64,000 bases of DNA. It comes from an uncultured Clostridia bacterium. GTDB taxonomy: Bacteria > Bacillota > Clostridia > Oscillospirales > Acutalibacteraceae. The notes under the pieces are model-generated. The model had not been told where the DNA came from, did not search any database, and saw only the letters and a list, made by a program, of their open reading frames with translations. The translations under genes and the position numbers were made by a program. Below, in pieces: positions 51,327 through 59,648 of the stretch. The number at the start of each line of letters is the position of its first letter. Position 1 is the first letter of the stretch. The stretch spans positions 18,789 through 82,788 of the forward strand of contig CAKNOA010000004.1 of the NCBI GenBank assembly GCA_930990065.1, written 5' to 3'.

Positions 51327-51666
51327 AGTTATTAACCTCCTGTTTTTGATTTTCCGTTCTTCTATCACAACACACATCGTGTTGTCTTTCTGCAACTTTA
51401 TTGTATCTTCTTTTGCACAAAAACACTCTACGAAATTCTTTTTTATTGGACGAAAAAACTTCGATTTTTCCATTTTTCTGTAATTTTCTAGGGCTATAGT
51501 GAGAGTTAGAGAAATTGTGTGCCCTTTTTCTTTACATTCCGTGTGCTTCATTATATACAAATGCCTCCTTCTTCCCCCTATCTACCGGCAAAGCGCCCAT
51601 ACAGACGGTACTGCTACAGTTTCTTGCTCTTCCCGTTGGGGATGGTGGTTTTTCTTAACGCATAAA
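51327..51666. other. AT-rich intergenic region upstream of the binding-protein genes
   Basis: Apart from the ribosome site and a minus-strand TACAAT around 51399 I see no gene, repeat or RNA with support here. A 79-codon open frame that leads into MRKKLAIL has no family match. Confidence 0.4.
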
Positions 51667-51702
51667 AAAACGGATGACGGAAAACCGTCATCCGTTTTTA
51701 GC
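51665..51702. terminator. Orphan terminator-like hairpin
   Basis: AAAACGGATGACGG and CCGTCATCCGTTTT form a perfect 14-bp stem around a 4-base loop with A/T flanks on both sides. No gene end lies directly beside it on the plus strand. Confidence 0.75.
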
Positions 51703-51759
51703 CGGCCCTGAGAAGGGCCATTCTGAAAATTCCCGTATGCTTCATCGATGAAACTAAAT

Positions 51760-51792
51760 AAAAAAACGGCGGGAGAACCCCGCCGTTTTTTA
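51760..51792 (-). terminator. Terminator after the aminotransferase gene
   Basis: AAAAACGGCGGG pairs with CCCGCCGTTTTT; it overlaps the aminotransferase stop region and has T-runs on both strands. Confidence 0.88.
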
Positions 51793-52989
51793 TTATTTTT
51801 TATATTCGCCAGCTAATTTTGCAAAGACCGGCAATGCCCGCTCGATGCGTTCCGTCGGCACACAGTAGGAAATACGCGTGTGTCCCGGACAGCCGAACCC
51901 GACACCCGGCACAATGAGCAAATCATGCGCTTTGGCCCGTTCGCAGAAGGCCACGTCGTCGTCTTCCAGCGTACGGGGGAAAATATAGAAGGTTCCGCCG
52001 GGTTCCACCACGTGGAATCCCATATCCCGCAGCCCTTTCACCAGCAGATTGCGGTTTGTTTCATACACGCGGATATCGGCCGTCTGATCGCAGCAGCGGG
52101 CACAGACCCGCTGGAACAGGCTGGGTGCATTGACATACCCCAACGTCCGGCCGGCCCCGCAGATCGCGGCATATACCTGTTCACTGTCGGTCACTTCATG
52201 GGGCACGACAATGTACCCAATCCGTTCACCCGGCAGCGAAAGCGATTTGCTGAACGAATAACACACCAAGGTGTTGGCATAATACCGGGTCAGATACGGC
52301 ACGGTAACTCCGTCAAACACAATTTCCCGGTAGGGCTCGTCCGAAATCAGGAAGATGGGATGATGGTATTCGGCCGATTTGGTTTCCAGTAAATCGGCCA
52401 ATTTTTTCACCGTTTCTTCCGAATACACCGCCCCGCTGGGGTTGTTGGGCGAATTGACGACTACCGCTTTGGTTTTAGGGGTAATGGCTTTTTCCAGAGC
52501 CGTAAAATCGATCTGGAATGCCTCAATATCGGCCGGGATCAACACCATGCTGGCACCGGCCCCTTCGATAAACACTTTATATTCCGGGAAATACGGCGCA
52601 AAAACGATCACTTCATCCCCCGGGCAGCACAATCCGTTAAAGCAGCAACATAGCGAGGCCGCCGCGCCTACAGTAAGATACAGGTTTTCCGGCCCAAACG
52701 CGGTACCAAAACGGCGGTTGATCGACGAAGCCAGCAGGCGGCGAGCCTCCTGATCCCCCTGGGCACTGGTGTATCCATGCAGCACCACCGGATCGGAATG
52801 CTGCAAAAGGTCCATGGCGGTTTCATTTACGCAGGCAGGTGCCGGTACGCTGGGATTGCCAATGGAAAAATCAAATACATTATCTGCTCCTACCTGGGCG
52901 GCACGCTGTTTGCCAAATTCGAATAATTCACGAATCACGGAACGCTGGGTTCCGAGTGCTACCATTTTTTGCGGAAGCTGGGCCTGCAT
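51793..52989 (-). CDS. Pyridoxal phosphate-dependent aminotransferase (class I, aspartate/alanine type)
   Basis: This 398-residue fold-type I aminotransferase shows NVFDFSIGNPSVPAP, the cofactor-binding LTVGAAASLCCCFNG, VVVNSPNNPSGAVYS near residue 170, DEPYREI near residue 220, and the PLP lysine in YSFSKSLSLPGERIGY near residue 238. The C-terminus holds the carboxylate-binding Arg (TRISYCV). I chose ATG 52989 because AAAAGGAG precedes it at good spacing. The cysteine-rich CCCFNGLCC segment is unusual. Substrate preference is not deducible; an aspartate or aromatic aminotransferase role would fit the aryl-keto acid operon downstream, by inference only. Confidence 0.9.
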   Translation of the reverse strand: MQAQLPQKMVALGTQRSVIRELFEFGKQRAAQVGADNVFDFSIGNPSVPAPACVNETAMDLLQHSDPVVLHGYTSAQGDQEARRLLASSINRRFGTAFGPENLYLTVGAAASLCCCFNGLCCPGDEVIVFAPYFPEYKVFIEGAGASMVLIPADIEAFQIDFTALEKAITPKTKAVVVNSPNNPSGAVYSEETVKKLADLLETKSAEYHHPIFLISDEPYREIVFDGVTVPYLTRYYANTLVCYSFSKSLSLPGERIGYIVVPHEVTDSEQVYAAICGAGRTLGYVNAPSLFQRVCARCCDQTADIRVYETNRNLLVKGLRDMGFHVVEPGGTFYIFPRTLEDDDVAFCERAKAHDLLIVPGVGFGCPGHTRISYCVPTERIERALPVFAKLAGEYKK

Positions 52990-53305
52990 AAGAAACACTC
53001 CTTTTGTTCCGGCAAAACTCCGGGCTTCAAAAAGCCCTGTATTTGCCCTCCTATATTTTCTATACTTCTATACGATAATAGAAAAAAGGGAAAAAATCAA
53101 GCGGGGAAAGGATTCTTTCCCGTTAAAAACACCAAAATTCTTCCGGATTCCTTCTCAAACTAACTTTTTCTCCAGAAAAGAGGGATTGCTCCCTTCAAAA
53201 GTCAATGTCCTCTTTTAAAAAAGGAAAACCCGTTTTCTAATGAACACTTTTTCTGTTGCTAAAGCGTCCGGTCTACGGGGACGGCCGCCAAAATCCCGCG
53301 TCACA
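52990..53305. other. Intergenic region with no recognised gene
   Basis: A small leader hairpin (GGGCTTTTTGAAGCCC on the minus strand, near 53020-53035) precedes the aminotransferase start. The rest is AT-rich and without credible genes. The SseB promoter begins at 53306. Confidence 0.45.
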
Positions 53306-53334
53306 TTGCAAATTTTCCCCGTTCATGGTATGCT
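53306..53334 (+). promoter_or_regulatory. Promoter of the SseB-family gene
   Basis: TTGCAA (53306-53311), 17 bases, TATGCT (53329-53334) with a TGG extension; about 75 bases of leader follow. Confidence 0.65.
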
Positions 53335-53412
53335 AATTGTATAGGCCGTCCTATCTGCCGGCCCTTTTATTGAAAAAATCTTCCTAGTTCTTTTATCAGG
53401 AGGTCTTCGATC

Positions 53413-54204
53413 ATGCCCCAAAAACCTGCTTCTCCCATGGCGCCCAAAGTGAATAATGCCACTTTGGAAGCAAAACTGGCGGCTTTTAAGACAGAACGTA
53501 CCGCCCCGCATCTGGCGGCAATTTTACAACAGCTTCCTTCCTGCCTTTTATTCCTGGCTATGTCGCCTTCTTCCCCCGAAGCGATCAAGGCGCTCAAAGA
53601 AACCCAACCGGGCCAAGATCTGCCGGATTTCGTTAAAAAAGATTTGCACCCGGTGGTGCTGAAAACCCAAAATCAGGATGATTTTTTGGCGGTCTTTACG
53701 GCACCCGGCCAGATCCCCCAGAAGGATAACCAAATCACTTTGTGCCTGCCGTTTGGCCAGTGCTGCCAGACGGTGATGGATCATGAAGCGCTGACGGGCC
53801 TGGTCCTCAACCCGTTCCGGGAAAACGTGATTCTGCGCCGCGATCTGCTAAGTAAAGCGTTCCGCAGGGTCACACCCGCTGCACCAGGCCGTCCCAAGGG
53901 GCAGCATCTTGTCCTCAAGAATCCGCGGCCCTATCCCCAAGAGATGGTGGAAGCGGCCCGTCCCGTGCTGAAAATGTACCCGGGTGTTGAAAAAGCCTAT
54001 ATCCAGCACCTGTCGACCGATGACCGCCGGTGTTATTTATGCCTGCTGCAAACGGACGGTACCGAAAACCGGAAGGAACTGGAAGAAAAGCTCACCGCAG
54101 CTATGGAAGAATATGCCTATGGCCTGCCGCTGGAATTCTGCCCCGCCGACGCCATGCGCGCAGAATTGGAGAAAAACGAAGCGGCTCCTTTTTATGAAAA
54201 ATAA
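53413..54204 (+). CDS. SseB-family protein
   Basis: This 263-residue cytoplasmic protein resembles SseB proteins, whose role is poorly defined ('enhanced serine sensitivity' in E. coli). The N-terminal SseB domain spans about 15-140 (NATLEAKLAAFKTERTAP, FLAVFTAPGQIPQ, GLVLNPFRENVILRRDLL). A C-terminal SseB-C-like part (NPRPYPQEMVEAARPVLKM, VEKAYIQHL) ends near 250. AGGAGG precedes the start. It is monocistronic between its own promoter and terminator. The family assignment rests on pattern, so function stays open. Confidence 0.8.
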   Translation: MPQKPASPMAPKVNNATLEAKLAAFKTERTAPHLAAILQQLPSCLLFLAMSPSSPEAIKALKETQPGQDLPDFVKKDLHPVVLKTQNQDDFLAVFTAPGQIPQKDNQITLCLPFGQCCQTVMDHEALTGLVLNPFRENVILRRDLLSKAFRRVTPAAPGRPKGQHLVLKNPRPYPQEMVEAARPVLKMYPGVEKAYIQHLSTDDRRCYLCLLQTDGTENRKELEEKLTAAMEEYAYGLPLEFCPADAMRAELEKNEAAPFYEK

Positions 54205-54225
54205 AAAATCCCCCTGTTCTCCTGT

Positions 54226-54262
54226 AAGGGAGGCGGCCTATCACGGGCCGTCTCCCTTTTTT
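54226..54262 (+). terminator. Terminator after the SseB-family gene
   Basis: AAGGGAGGCGGCC pairs with GGCCGTCTCCCTT (one G-U) around a short loop, followed by TTTTTTG. Confidence 0.9.
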
Positions 54263-54296
54263 GCAACTATTTTTACAAAATTTCCGAAAAAAGGCC

Positions 54297-54367
54297 TTGA
54301 CTTTTTCGCTTTTTACCTTTAAAGTAATAGAGTCTTAGTTCTAACACTTCTTATCTTGAAAGTGTTA
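54297..54367 (+). promoter_or_regulatory. Promoter and operator of the sodium:solute symporter gene
   Basis: TTGACT (54297-54302), 17 bases, TAAAGT (54320-54325) is the likely promoter. Just past its start site, TAACACTT (54342-54349) and AAGTGTTA (54360-54367) form a perfect inverted repeat with a 10-base gap, a typical repressor-binding layout between start site and ribosome site. Confidence 0.55.
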
Positions 54368-54387
54368 AAGTATCGGAGGGCTTTTTT

Positions 54388-55923
54388 GTGGTTCAGCTTA
54401 TCGTCCTACTCTTTTATTTCGCCGTGATGATTGGCATCGGGTTTTACTGCCGCCGTCATGCTACCGATGTCAACGGTTTTCTGCTGGGGGGCCGTTCGGT
54501 CGGTCCTTGGCTGACAGCTTTTGCCTATGGTACGTCGTATTTTTCGGCGGTTATCTTTGTGGGCTATGCCGGCCAATTCGGTTGGAAATTTGGGATTGCC
54601 TCCACCTGGATTGGCATTGGCAATGCGCTGGTAGGATCGCTGCTGGCCTGGATTGTATTGGGACGCCGCACCCGTATTATGACCCAACATTTTTCCTCCG
54701 CCACTATGCCGGACTTTTTCGGCAAACGCTTCCAAAGCCGGGGGCTCAAAATTGGCGCGTCGGTGATTATTTTCATTTTCCTCATTCCCTACACCGCTTC
54801 GCTCTATAATGGCCTGTCCCGGCTTTTCGGTATGGCCTTCCATATTGACTATTCCGTGTGCATTATCCTTATGGCTGTGCTAACCGCGATTTATGTCATT
54901 GCCGGGGGGTACATGGCCACCGCCATCAACGATTTCATTCAGGGGCTCATCATGCTGGTGGGCATTGTGGCTGTGATCGCCGCCGTACTTCACAATCAGG
55001 GCGGCTTTATGCAGGCGCTGGCCGATCTGGCCGCGGTACAGGACGACACCGTTTCCACCGTTCCCGGTGCGTTTAATTCCTTCTTTGGGCCGGATCCCTT
55101 AGGCCTCTTCTTTGTGGTATTGCTCACGTCCCTGGGCACCTGGGGCCTGCCGCAGATGGTGCAAAAGTTTTACGCCATTAAAAACGAATCCGCCATTCAG
55201 AAAGGCGCCGTGATTTCCACCCTGTTTGCCTTTGTGGTAGCGGGCGGCAGTTATTTTCTGGGGGGATTTGGCCGGTTGTTCAGCGGAAGTGTGGACGTTG
55301 CCACCCAGGGGTATGACGCCATTATCCCGGCCATGCTGTCGGACCTGGCTCCCATTTTGATTGCCCTCGTGGTGATTTTAGTGCTGTCGGCTTCCATGTC
55401 CACCTTGTCTTCGCTGGTCATTGCGTCCAGCTCTACGTTGACGATTGACTTTTTGAAAGAAACCGTCGCCAGAAACATGGACGAAAAAAAGCAGCTTTTC
55501 TGCATCCGTCTTTTGATTGTGGTGTTTATCGCTATCTCGGCTGTAATTGCGCTGATCCAGTATACCAGCAACATCACGTTTATTGCACAGCTCATGGGCA
55601 TTTCCTGGGGGGCTTTGGCCGGGGCGTTTTTGGCGCCGTTCCTCTATGGCCTGTATTGGAAAAAGACAACCCGTGCGGCTTGTTGGGTCAGTTTTGCTTT
55701 CGGGTCGCTGCTCATGGTGGCCAACATGCTGTTTTCCGCCTGGTTCCCGCCGCTGCTGCAGTCCCCCATTAACGCGGGGGCCATTGCCATGCTGGCGGGG
55801 CTCATTCTGGTACCGATTGTCAGCCTGTTTACAAAGAAACCGGACCGGCATATGGTGGAAGCCGCCTTTGCTTGTTATAATGTAAAGAAAGAAGTGCCCC
55901 AAAAAACGGCACTGGGTGAATAA
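54388..55923 (+). CDS. Sodium:solute symporter family (SSS) transporter
   Basis: This 511-residue protein has about 13 membrane helices and SSS landmarks: GFLLGGRSVGPWLTAFAYGTSYFSAVIFVG near residue 35, GWKFGIASTWIGIGNAL, MATAINDFIQGLIMLVGIVAV, GLPQMVQKFYAIKNE near residue 255, and LSASMSTLSSLVIASSSTLTIDF near residue 340. It should import a small carboxylate or amino acid with Na+. The layout is closest to PutP/PanF-type symporters. The start is GTG 54388, placed by GGAGGG nine bases upstream. The palindrome between promoter and start suggests substrate-responsive repression. Confidence 0.92.
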   Translation: MVQLIVLLFYFAVMIGIGFYCRRHATDVNGFLLGGRSVGPWLTAFAYGTSYFSAVIFVGYAGQFGWKFGIASTWIGIGNALVGSLLAWIVLGRRTRIMTQHFSSATMPDFFGKRFQSRGLKIGASVIIFIFLIPYTASLYNGLSRLFGMAFHIDYSVCIILMAVLTAIYVIAGGYMATAINDFIQGLIMLVGIVAVIAAVLHNQGGFMQALADLAAVQDDTVSTVPGAFNSFFGPDPLGLFFVVLLTSLGTWGLPQMVQKFYAIKNESAIQKGAVISTLFAFVVAGGSYFLGGFGRLFSGSVDVATQGYDAIIPAMLSDLAPILIALVVILVLSASMSTLSSLVIASSSTLTIDFLKETVARNMDEKKQLFCIRLLIVVFIAISAVIALIQYTSNITFIAQLMGISWGALAGAFLAPFLYGLYWKKTTRAACWVSFAFGSLLMVANMLFSAWFPPLLQSPINAGAIAMLAGLILVPIVSLFTKKPDRHMVEAAFACYNVKKEVPQKTALGE

Positions 55924-55925
55924 AG

Positions 55926-55970
55926 AAAAAGGAGGTGCTTTGCATCAAAAGCACCTCCTTTTCTTTTTTG
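55926..55970 (+). terminator. Terminator after the symporter gene
   Basis: AAAGGAGGTGCTT pairs with AAGCACCTCCTTT around a short loop and is followed by TCTTTTTT. Confidence 0.92.
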
Positions 55971-55982
55971 GAACCGGTATGG

Positions 55983-55988
55983 TATAAT
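55983..55988 (+). promoter_or_regulatory. Extended -10 promoter of the amidohydrolase-idi operon
   Basis: TGG plus TATAAT at 55983-55988 gives an extended -10 promoter about 30 bases before the start codon. The -35 is poor. Confidence 0.55.
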
Positions 55989-56018
55989 GCAAGATAAGAA
56001 AAAAGAAAGGGTCTTCCC

Positions 56019-56894
56019 ATGATTATCGATATACACACCCACACATTCCCCCCAGCGCTAGCGCCCCGGGCGCTGGCGCTGCTGAGTCAGAGTGCCCGGG
56101 CTTGTTTTTACGCTGACGGCACAACCCAGGCGCTGCGCCGTTCCATGCAACAGGCAGGCATTGACGTTTCCGTCGTACAACCGGTGGTCACCGCGGCCCG
56201 GCAGACGGAAAGCATCAACCGCACGGCTTGTCAGTTGTGCCAAACGTTTGCGGGAAAAACCGGCCTGTTGAGTTTTGGGGGCATTCACCCCGATACGCCC
56301 CACCCCCGGACTGTTTTGCGTACTTTAAAGGAAAACGGAGTGCGGGGCATTAAATTGCACCCGGCCTACCAGGATACCCCTTTTGACGACAGCCGGTACC
56401 TCCGCATTTTGGAAGCCGCGGGCGAGTACGGCTTGCTCATACTGGTGCACGGCGGGCTGGATGTCGGCTGCCCGGGCAACGATTGTGCATCGCCTTTCCA
56501 CCTTCGCCGGGCGTTAAGCCAGGTATGCCCCCCAGGGCTGATTTTGGCCCATATGGGCGCATGGCAGGGGTGGCAGGAAGCCGAAGATTTAGTGGATTCA
56601 TTCCCCGTGTATGTAGACACCGCCTATACCCTGGGGAAAATCCAGGCACCGCCCCAGGCCCCCCGCCGTCCGGAAGAATGTACCCTGCTTTCAGACGGGC
56701 ATTTTGTCCGCTTAGTGCACCGGTGGGGCGCCAACCGGGTGTTGTTTGGCACGGATAGCCCCTGGATGGATCAGCAGGAGCAGCTGCGCCGGATTCGGGC
56801 GCTGCCCCTTACCCCACAGGAAAAACAGCAAATTTTAGGGCAAAACGCCGCCCGGCTGCTAGGATGGGAGGAACCGGCATGCAAGATGAACTGA
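56019..56894 (+). CDS. Amidohydrolase-superfamily metal-dependent hydrolase
   Basis: This 291-residue TIM-barrel protein has metal-ligand motifs MIIDIHTHTFP at the start, GIKLHPAYQ near residue 115, LVHGG near residue 145, ILAHMGAW near residue 175 and FGTDSPWMD near residue 245. These fit the PF04909 amidohydrolase-2 group (aromatic decarboxylases, lactonases and uncharacterised hydrolases). The substrate is unknown. AAAGGG precedes the start. Its last 16 bases overlap the start of idi, so the two are translationally coupled, an uncommon pairing. Confidence 0.88.
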   Translation: MIIDIHTHTFPPALAPRALALLSQSARACFYADGTTQALRRSMQQAGIDVSVVQPVVTAARQTESINRTACQLCQTFAGKTGLLSFGGIHPDTPHPRTVLRTLKENGVRGIKLHPAYQDTPFDDSRYLRILEAAGEYGLLILVHGGLDVGCPGNDCASPFHLRRALSQVCPPGLILAHMGAWQGWQEAEDLVDSFPVYVDTAYTLGKIQAPPQAPRRPEECTLLSDGHFVRLVHRWGANRVLFGTDSPWMDQQEQLRRIRALPLTPQEKQQILGQNAARLLGWEEPACKMN

Positions 56895-57406
56895 TTTTGG
56901 TCGACCTTTTCGACCGGGCGATTGGACACGGTGAAAAACTGGATGTCCATCGCCGCCGCCTGCTGCACCGTGCTTTTTCGGTGTTCCTGGTGGACGAAAA
57001 CGGCCGGTGGCTTTTACAAAAGCGGGCTGACGGCAAATACCACTCCGGCGGGTTATGGGCGAATGCCTGTTGTTCCCATCCCCGATGGGGTGAAACTTTA
57101 CCTCAAGCCGTATCCCGCCGCCTTCAGGAAGAACTGGGCATCACGGGCGAAGCCCGGGAACTTTTCTCCTTTATTTACTACACCCCCTTCCCTTCCTTGA
57201 GCGAATATGAATACGACCATGTATTCCTTTTGCTGCACAGCGGCCCGGTTACGCCCAACCCGGAGGAAATCGGCGCGACCCGCTGGGTGACCCCCGACCA
57301 GCTGCAGCAGGAACTGCTCTTACACCCGGAACAATTCTGTTCCTGGTTTTTGATTGCAGCGCCCCGGGTGCTGGCGCTTTTATCTCCCCCAGCGGAAAAC
57401 CGGTAA
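56879..57406 (+). CDS. idi: Isopentenyl-diphosphate delta-isomerase, type I
   Basis: This 175-residue Nudix-fold enzyme interconverts isopentenyl and dimethylallyl diphosphate. It shows HRAFSVFLVDENGRWLLQKRA, the catalytic Cys in ANACCSHPRWGE near residue 65, the Nudix-like RRLQEELGITGEA and the catalytic Glu in LSEYEYDHV near residue 110. The length matches the bacterial type I enzyme. Many Firmicutes use the unrelated type II enzyme instead. ATG 56879 follows GGGAGG and lies inside the end of the amidohydrolase gene. Confidence 0.94.
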   Translation: MQDELILVDLFDRAIGHGEKLDVHRRRLLHRAFSVFLVDENGRWLLQKRADGKYHSGGLWANACCSHPRWGETLPQAVSRRLQEELGITGEARELFSFIYYTPFPSLSEYEYDHVFLLLHSGPVTPNPEEIGATRWVTPDQLQQELLLHPEQFCSWFLIAAPRVLALLSPPAENR

Positions 57407-57445
57407 AATCCCCCCGAAACGGACAGGAAGCCCCTTTCATGGCTC

Positions 57446-57473
57446 TTGCTTTTTTCGGGGGGGTTGTTATAAT
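57446..57473 (+). promoter_or_regulatory. Promoter of the acyl-CoA ligase-yerC-iorAB operon
   Basis: TTGCTT (57446-57451), 16 bases, TATAAT (57468-57473). The leader of about 85 bases includes a GCCGGCCGCCGGC stretch that can form a small hairpin before the ribosome site. Confidence 0.6.
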
Positions 57474-57565
57474 AGAAGGAGTCATTTAAAGCTTTTATGC
57501 TTTATAGGTGTGAAGAAAGAAAGCGTGCCGGCCGCCGGCCGCTTGGGAGGAGAGGAAAGAAGACC

Positions 57566-59200
57566 ATGCCTGTCACCGATTTTCTGGAACGAAACAGCAA
57601 ATTATATGGCAATGAAATTGCCCTGGTGGAACTAAACCCGGAAATGACCGATAACCGGCGCATTACCTGGAAGGATTATGCGCTGATGCAGCCCACCTCG
57701 CCGGTCGCTTACCGCCGGGAAATCACCTGGAAGGTTTTTGACGAAAAGGCCAACCGTTTTGCCAACCTTTTGCTCAGCCGCGGCGTTAACCGCGGGGATA
57801 AAGTGGCCATTTTAATGTTTAACTGTCTGGAATGGCTGCCCATTTATTTTGGCATTTTAAAAGCCGGTGCCATTGCCGTCCCGTTTAACTTCCGCTACTC
57901 CTCCGAAGAAATTCAGTACTGTGCCGACTTGGCCGAAATTGACATTTTGGTCTTTGGGCCGGAATTTATCGGCCGCATTGAGGCGATTGAGGAAAAACTC
58001 AGCCGCGGCCGGCTGCTGATTTATGTGGGGGATAACTGCCCCACCTTTGCCGAAAGCTACCGGGAACTGGTCGCCGACTGTCCCAGCAGCGCCCCGCTGG
58101 TGCGTATTGAAGAAGAAGACGACGCCGCTATTTACTTTTCGTCGGGCACAACCGGGTTTCCCAAAGCGATTTTGCACCGCCATCAGTCCCTGACCCAGGC
58201 GGCCCAAATGGAACAGAAACACCACCGCACCGGGCGGGAAGATACCTTTTTGTGTATCCCGCCGCTGTATCACACCGGGGCAAAATTCCACTGGATGGGC
58301 AGCCTGGTGGCCGGCAGCCGGGCGGTTTTGCTCAAAGGCACCCATCCCGATACTATTTTAAAAGCCGTATCCGATGAACATTGCACCATCGTGTGGCTGC
58401 TGGTACCGTGGGCACAGGATATTTTGGACGCACTGGACCGGGGCGATTTGCATTTGGAAGATTACCATCTGAGCCAGTGGCGGTTGATGCATATCGGCGC
58501 CCAGCCCGTTCCGCCGTCGCTGATCCGCCGGTGGAAAAAGTATTTCCCCCACCACCAGTACGACACCAACTACGGCCTGTCGGAAAGCACCGGTCCCGGC
58601 TGTGTCCATTTGGGTATTGAAAATATCCAGAAGGTGGGCTCTATCGGGGTACCCGGTTACCGGTGGGAATGCCGGATTGTGGACGAAAACGGCCACGATG
58701 TGCCAAGGGGTACCGTGGGCGAATTGTGCGTCAAGGGCCCGGGGGTTATGAGCTGCTACTACCGCGACCCCAAAGCCACCGCCGAAGTGCTGCGGGATGG
58801 CTGGTTATACACCGGTGATATGGCCCGGCAGGATGAAGACGGCTTCTATTTCCTGGTCGACCGCAAAAAGGACGTCATTGTCAGTGGCGGTGAAAATATC
58901 TATCCGGTACAGGTGGAAGATTTTCTGCGTGCCTATGACAAAATTAAAGATGTGGCGGTCATTGGCCTGCCCGATAAGCGGTTGGGCGAAATCACCGGCG
59001 CTATTATTGAAGTAAAAGACGGGGTTTCCTGTACGGAACAGGAAATTAACGACTACTGCCAGGGGCTGCCGCGGTACAAACGCCCGCGCAAAATCATTTT
59101 TGCCCCCATTCCCCGCAATGCCACAGGGAAAATCGAAAAGCCCAAACTGCGCCGTATGTATGGCGCCGAACATCTGGTGGAACAGCAAAATATGGGATAA
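57566..59200 (+). CDS. AMP-forming acyl-CoA synthetase (ANL superfamily)
   Basis: This 544-residue enzyme activates a carboxylic acid to its CoA thioester through an acyl-adenylate. It shows the P-loop AIYFSSGTTGFPKAILHRH near residue 190, TNYGLSESTGPGCVH near residue 335, GWLYTGDMARQDEDGFYFLVDRKKDVIVSGGENIYP near residues 415-450, and the C-terminal catalytic lysine in PRNATGKIEKPKLR. ATG 57566 follows GGGAGGAGAGG; an upstream in-frame start lacks support. It heads an operon with a TrpR-like regulator and iorAB, so arylacetates such as phenylacetate or indoleacetate are likely substrates. A general fatty acid role cannot be excluded. Confidence 0.9.
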   Translation: MPVTDFLERNSKLYGNEIALVELNPEMTDNRRITWKDYALMQPTSPVAYRREITWKVFDEKANRFANLLLSRGVNRGDKVAILMFNCLEWLPIYFGILKAGAIAVPFNFRYSSEEIQYCADLAEIDILVFGPEFIGRIEAIEEKLSRGRLLIYVGDNCPTFAESYRELVADCPSSAPLVRIEEEDDAAIYFSSGTTGFPKAILHRHQSLTQAAQMEQKHHRTGREDTFLCIPPLYHTGAKFHWMGSLVAGSRAVLLKGTHPDTILKAVSDEHCTIVWLLVPWAQDILDALDRGDLHLEDYHLSQWRLMHIGAQPVPPSLIRRWKKYFPHHQYDTNYGLSESTGPGCVHLGIENIQKVGSIGVPGYRWECRIVDENGHDVPRGTVGELCVKGPGVMSCYYRDPKATAEVLRDGWLYTGDMARQDEDGFYFLVDRKKDVIVSGGENIYPVQVEDFLRAYDKIKDVAVIGLPDKRLGEITGAIIEVKDGVSCTEQEINDYCQGLPRYKRPRKIIFAPIPRNATGKIEKPKLRRMYGAEHLVEQQNMG

Positions 59201-59290
59201 CCTGTTCCCGGCTTTTTGCTCCCCCGCCGCCAGGCGAGCGAAGTTTTCCACCTGTTATCTTTTTTATGTTGAAAGAAAGAAGGAATTTTC

Positions 59291-59605
59291 ATGGCCAATC
59301 CGTATCAACGCCCGCGCAGCATGGCCCTGTACGAAGCCATCGCCAAATTGCAGACAGTGGAAGAATGCTGCCAATTTTTTGACGATCTGTGTACCGTAAC
59401 CGAGCTGCGCGCCTTGGAACAGCGGTATGATGTGGCCGTTCTTCTTCACAAAGGGCGTGTGTATACCGATATTATGCAGGAAGTCAACGCCAGCAGCGCC
59501 ACCATTAGCCGCGTAAAACGTATGCTCAATTTGGGTACTGGCCGTTTAGTCGCTTCGATCGAACAAGCCGAAAAGGAAAAGGAAAAAGAAGAGACGAACG
59601 GGTAA
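59291..59605 (+). CDS. TrpR-like YerC/YecD family DNA-binding protein
   Basis: This 104-residue all-helical protein matches the YerC/YecD family, which shares the Trp repressor fold. It shows LYEAIAKLQTVEECCQFFDDLCTVTELRALEQRYDVAVLL, then a helix-turn-helix region YTDIMQEVNASSATISRVKRML, and a charged tail. AAAGAAGG precedes the start. It sits between an acyl-CoA ligase and iorAB in the same direction, 90 bases after one and 43 before the other. A tryptophan- or aryl-acid-sensing role in this operon is a natural inference, but no ligand is demonstrated for the family. Confidence 0.9.
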   Translation: MANPYQRPRSMALYEAIAKLQTVEECCQFFDDLCTVTELRALEQRYDVAVLLHKGRVYTDIMQEVNASSATISRVKRMLNLGTGRLVASIEQAEKEKEKEETNG

Positions 59606-59648
59606 CGTTTGACCTGTTACTCCAAACCAAAAGGAAGGAAGTTAACCT

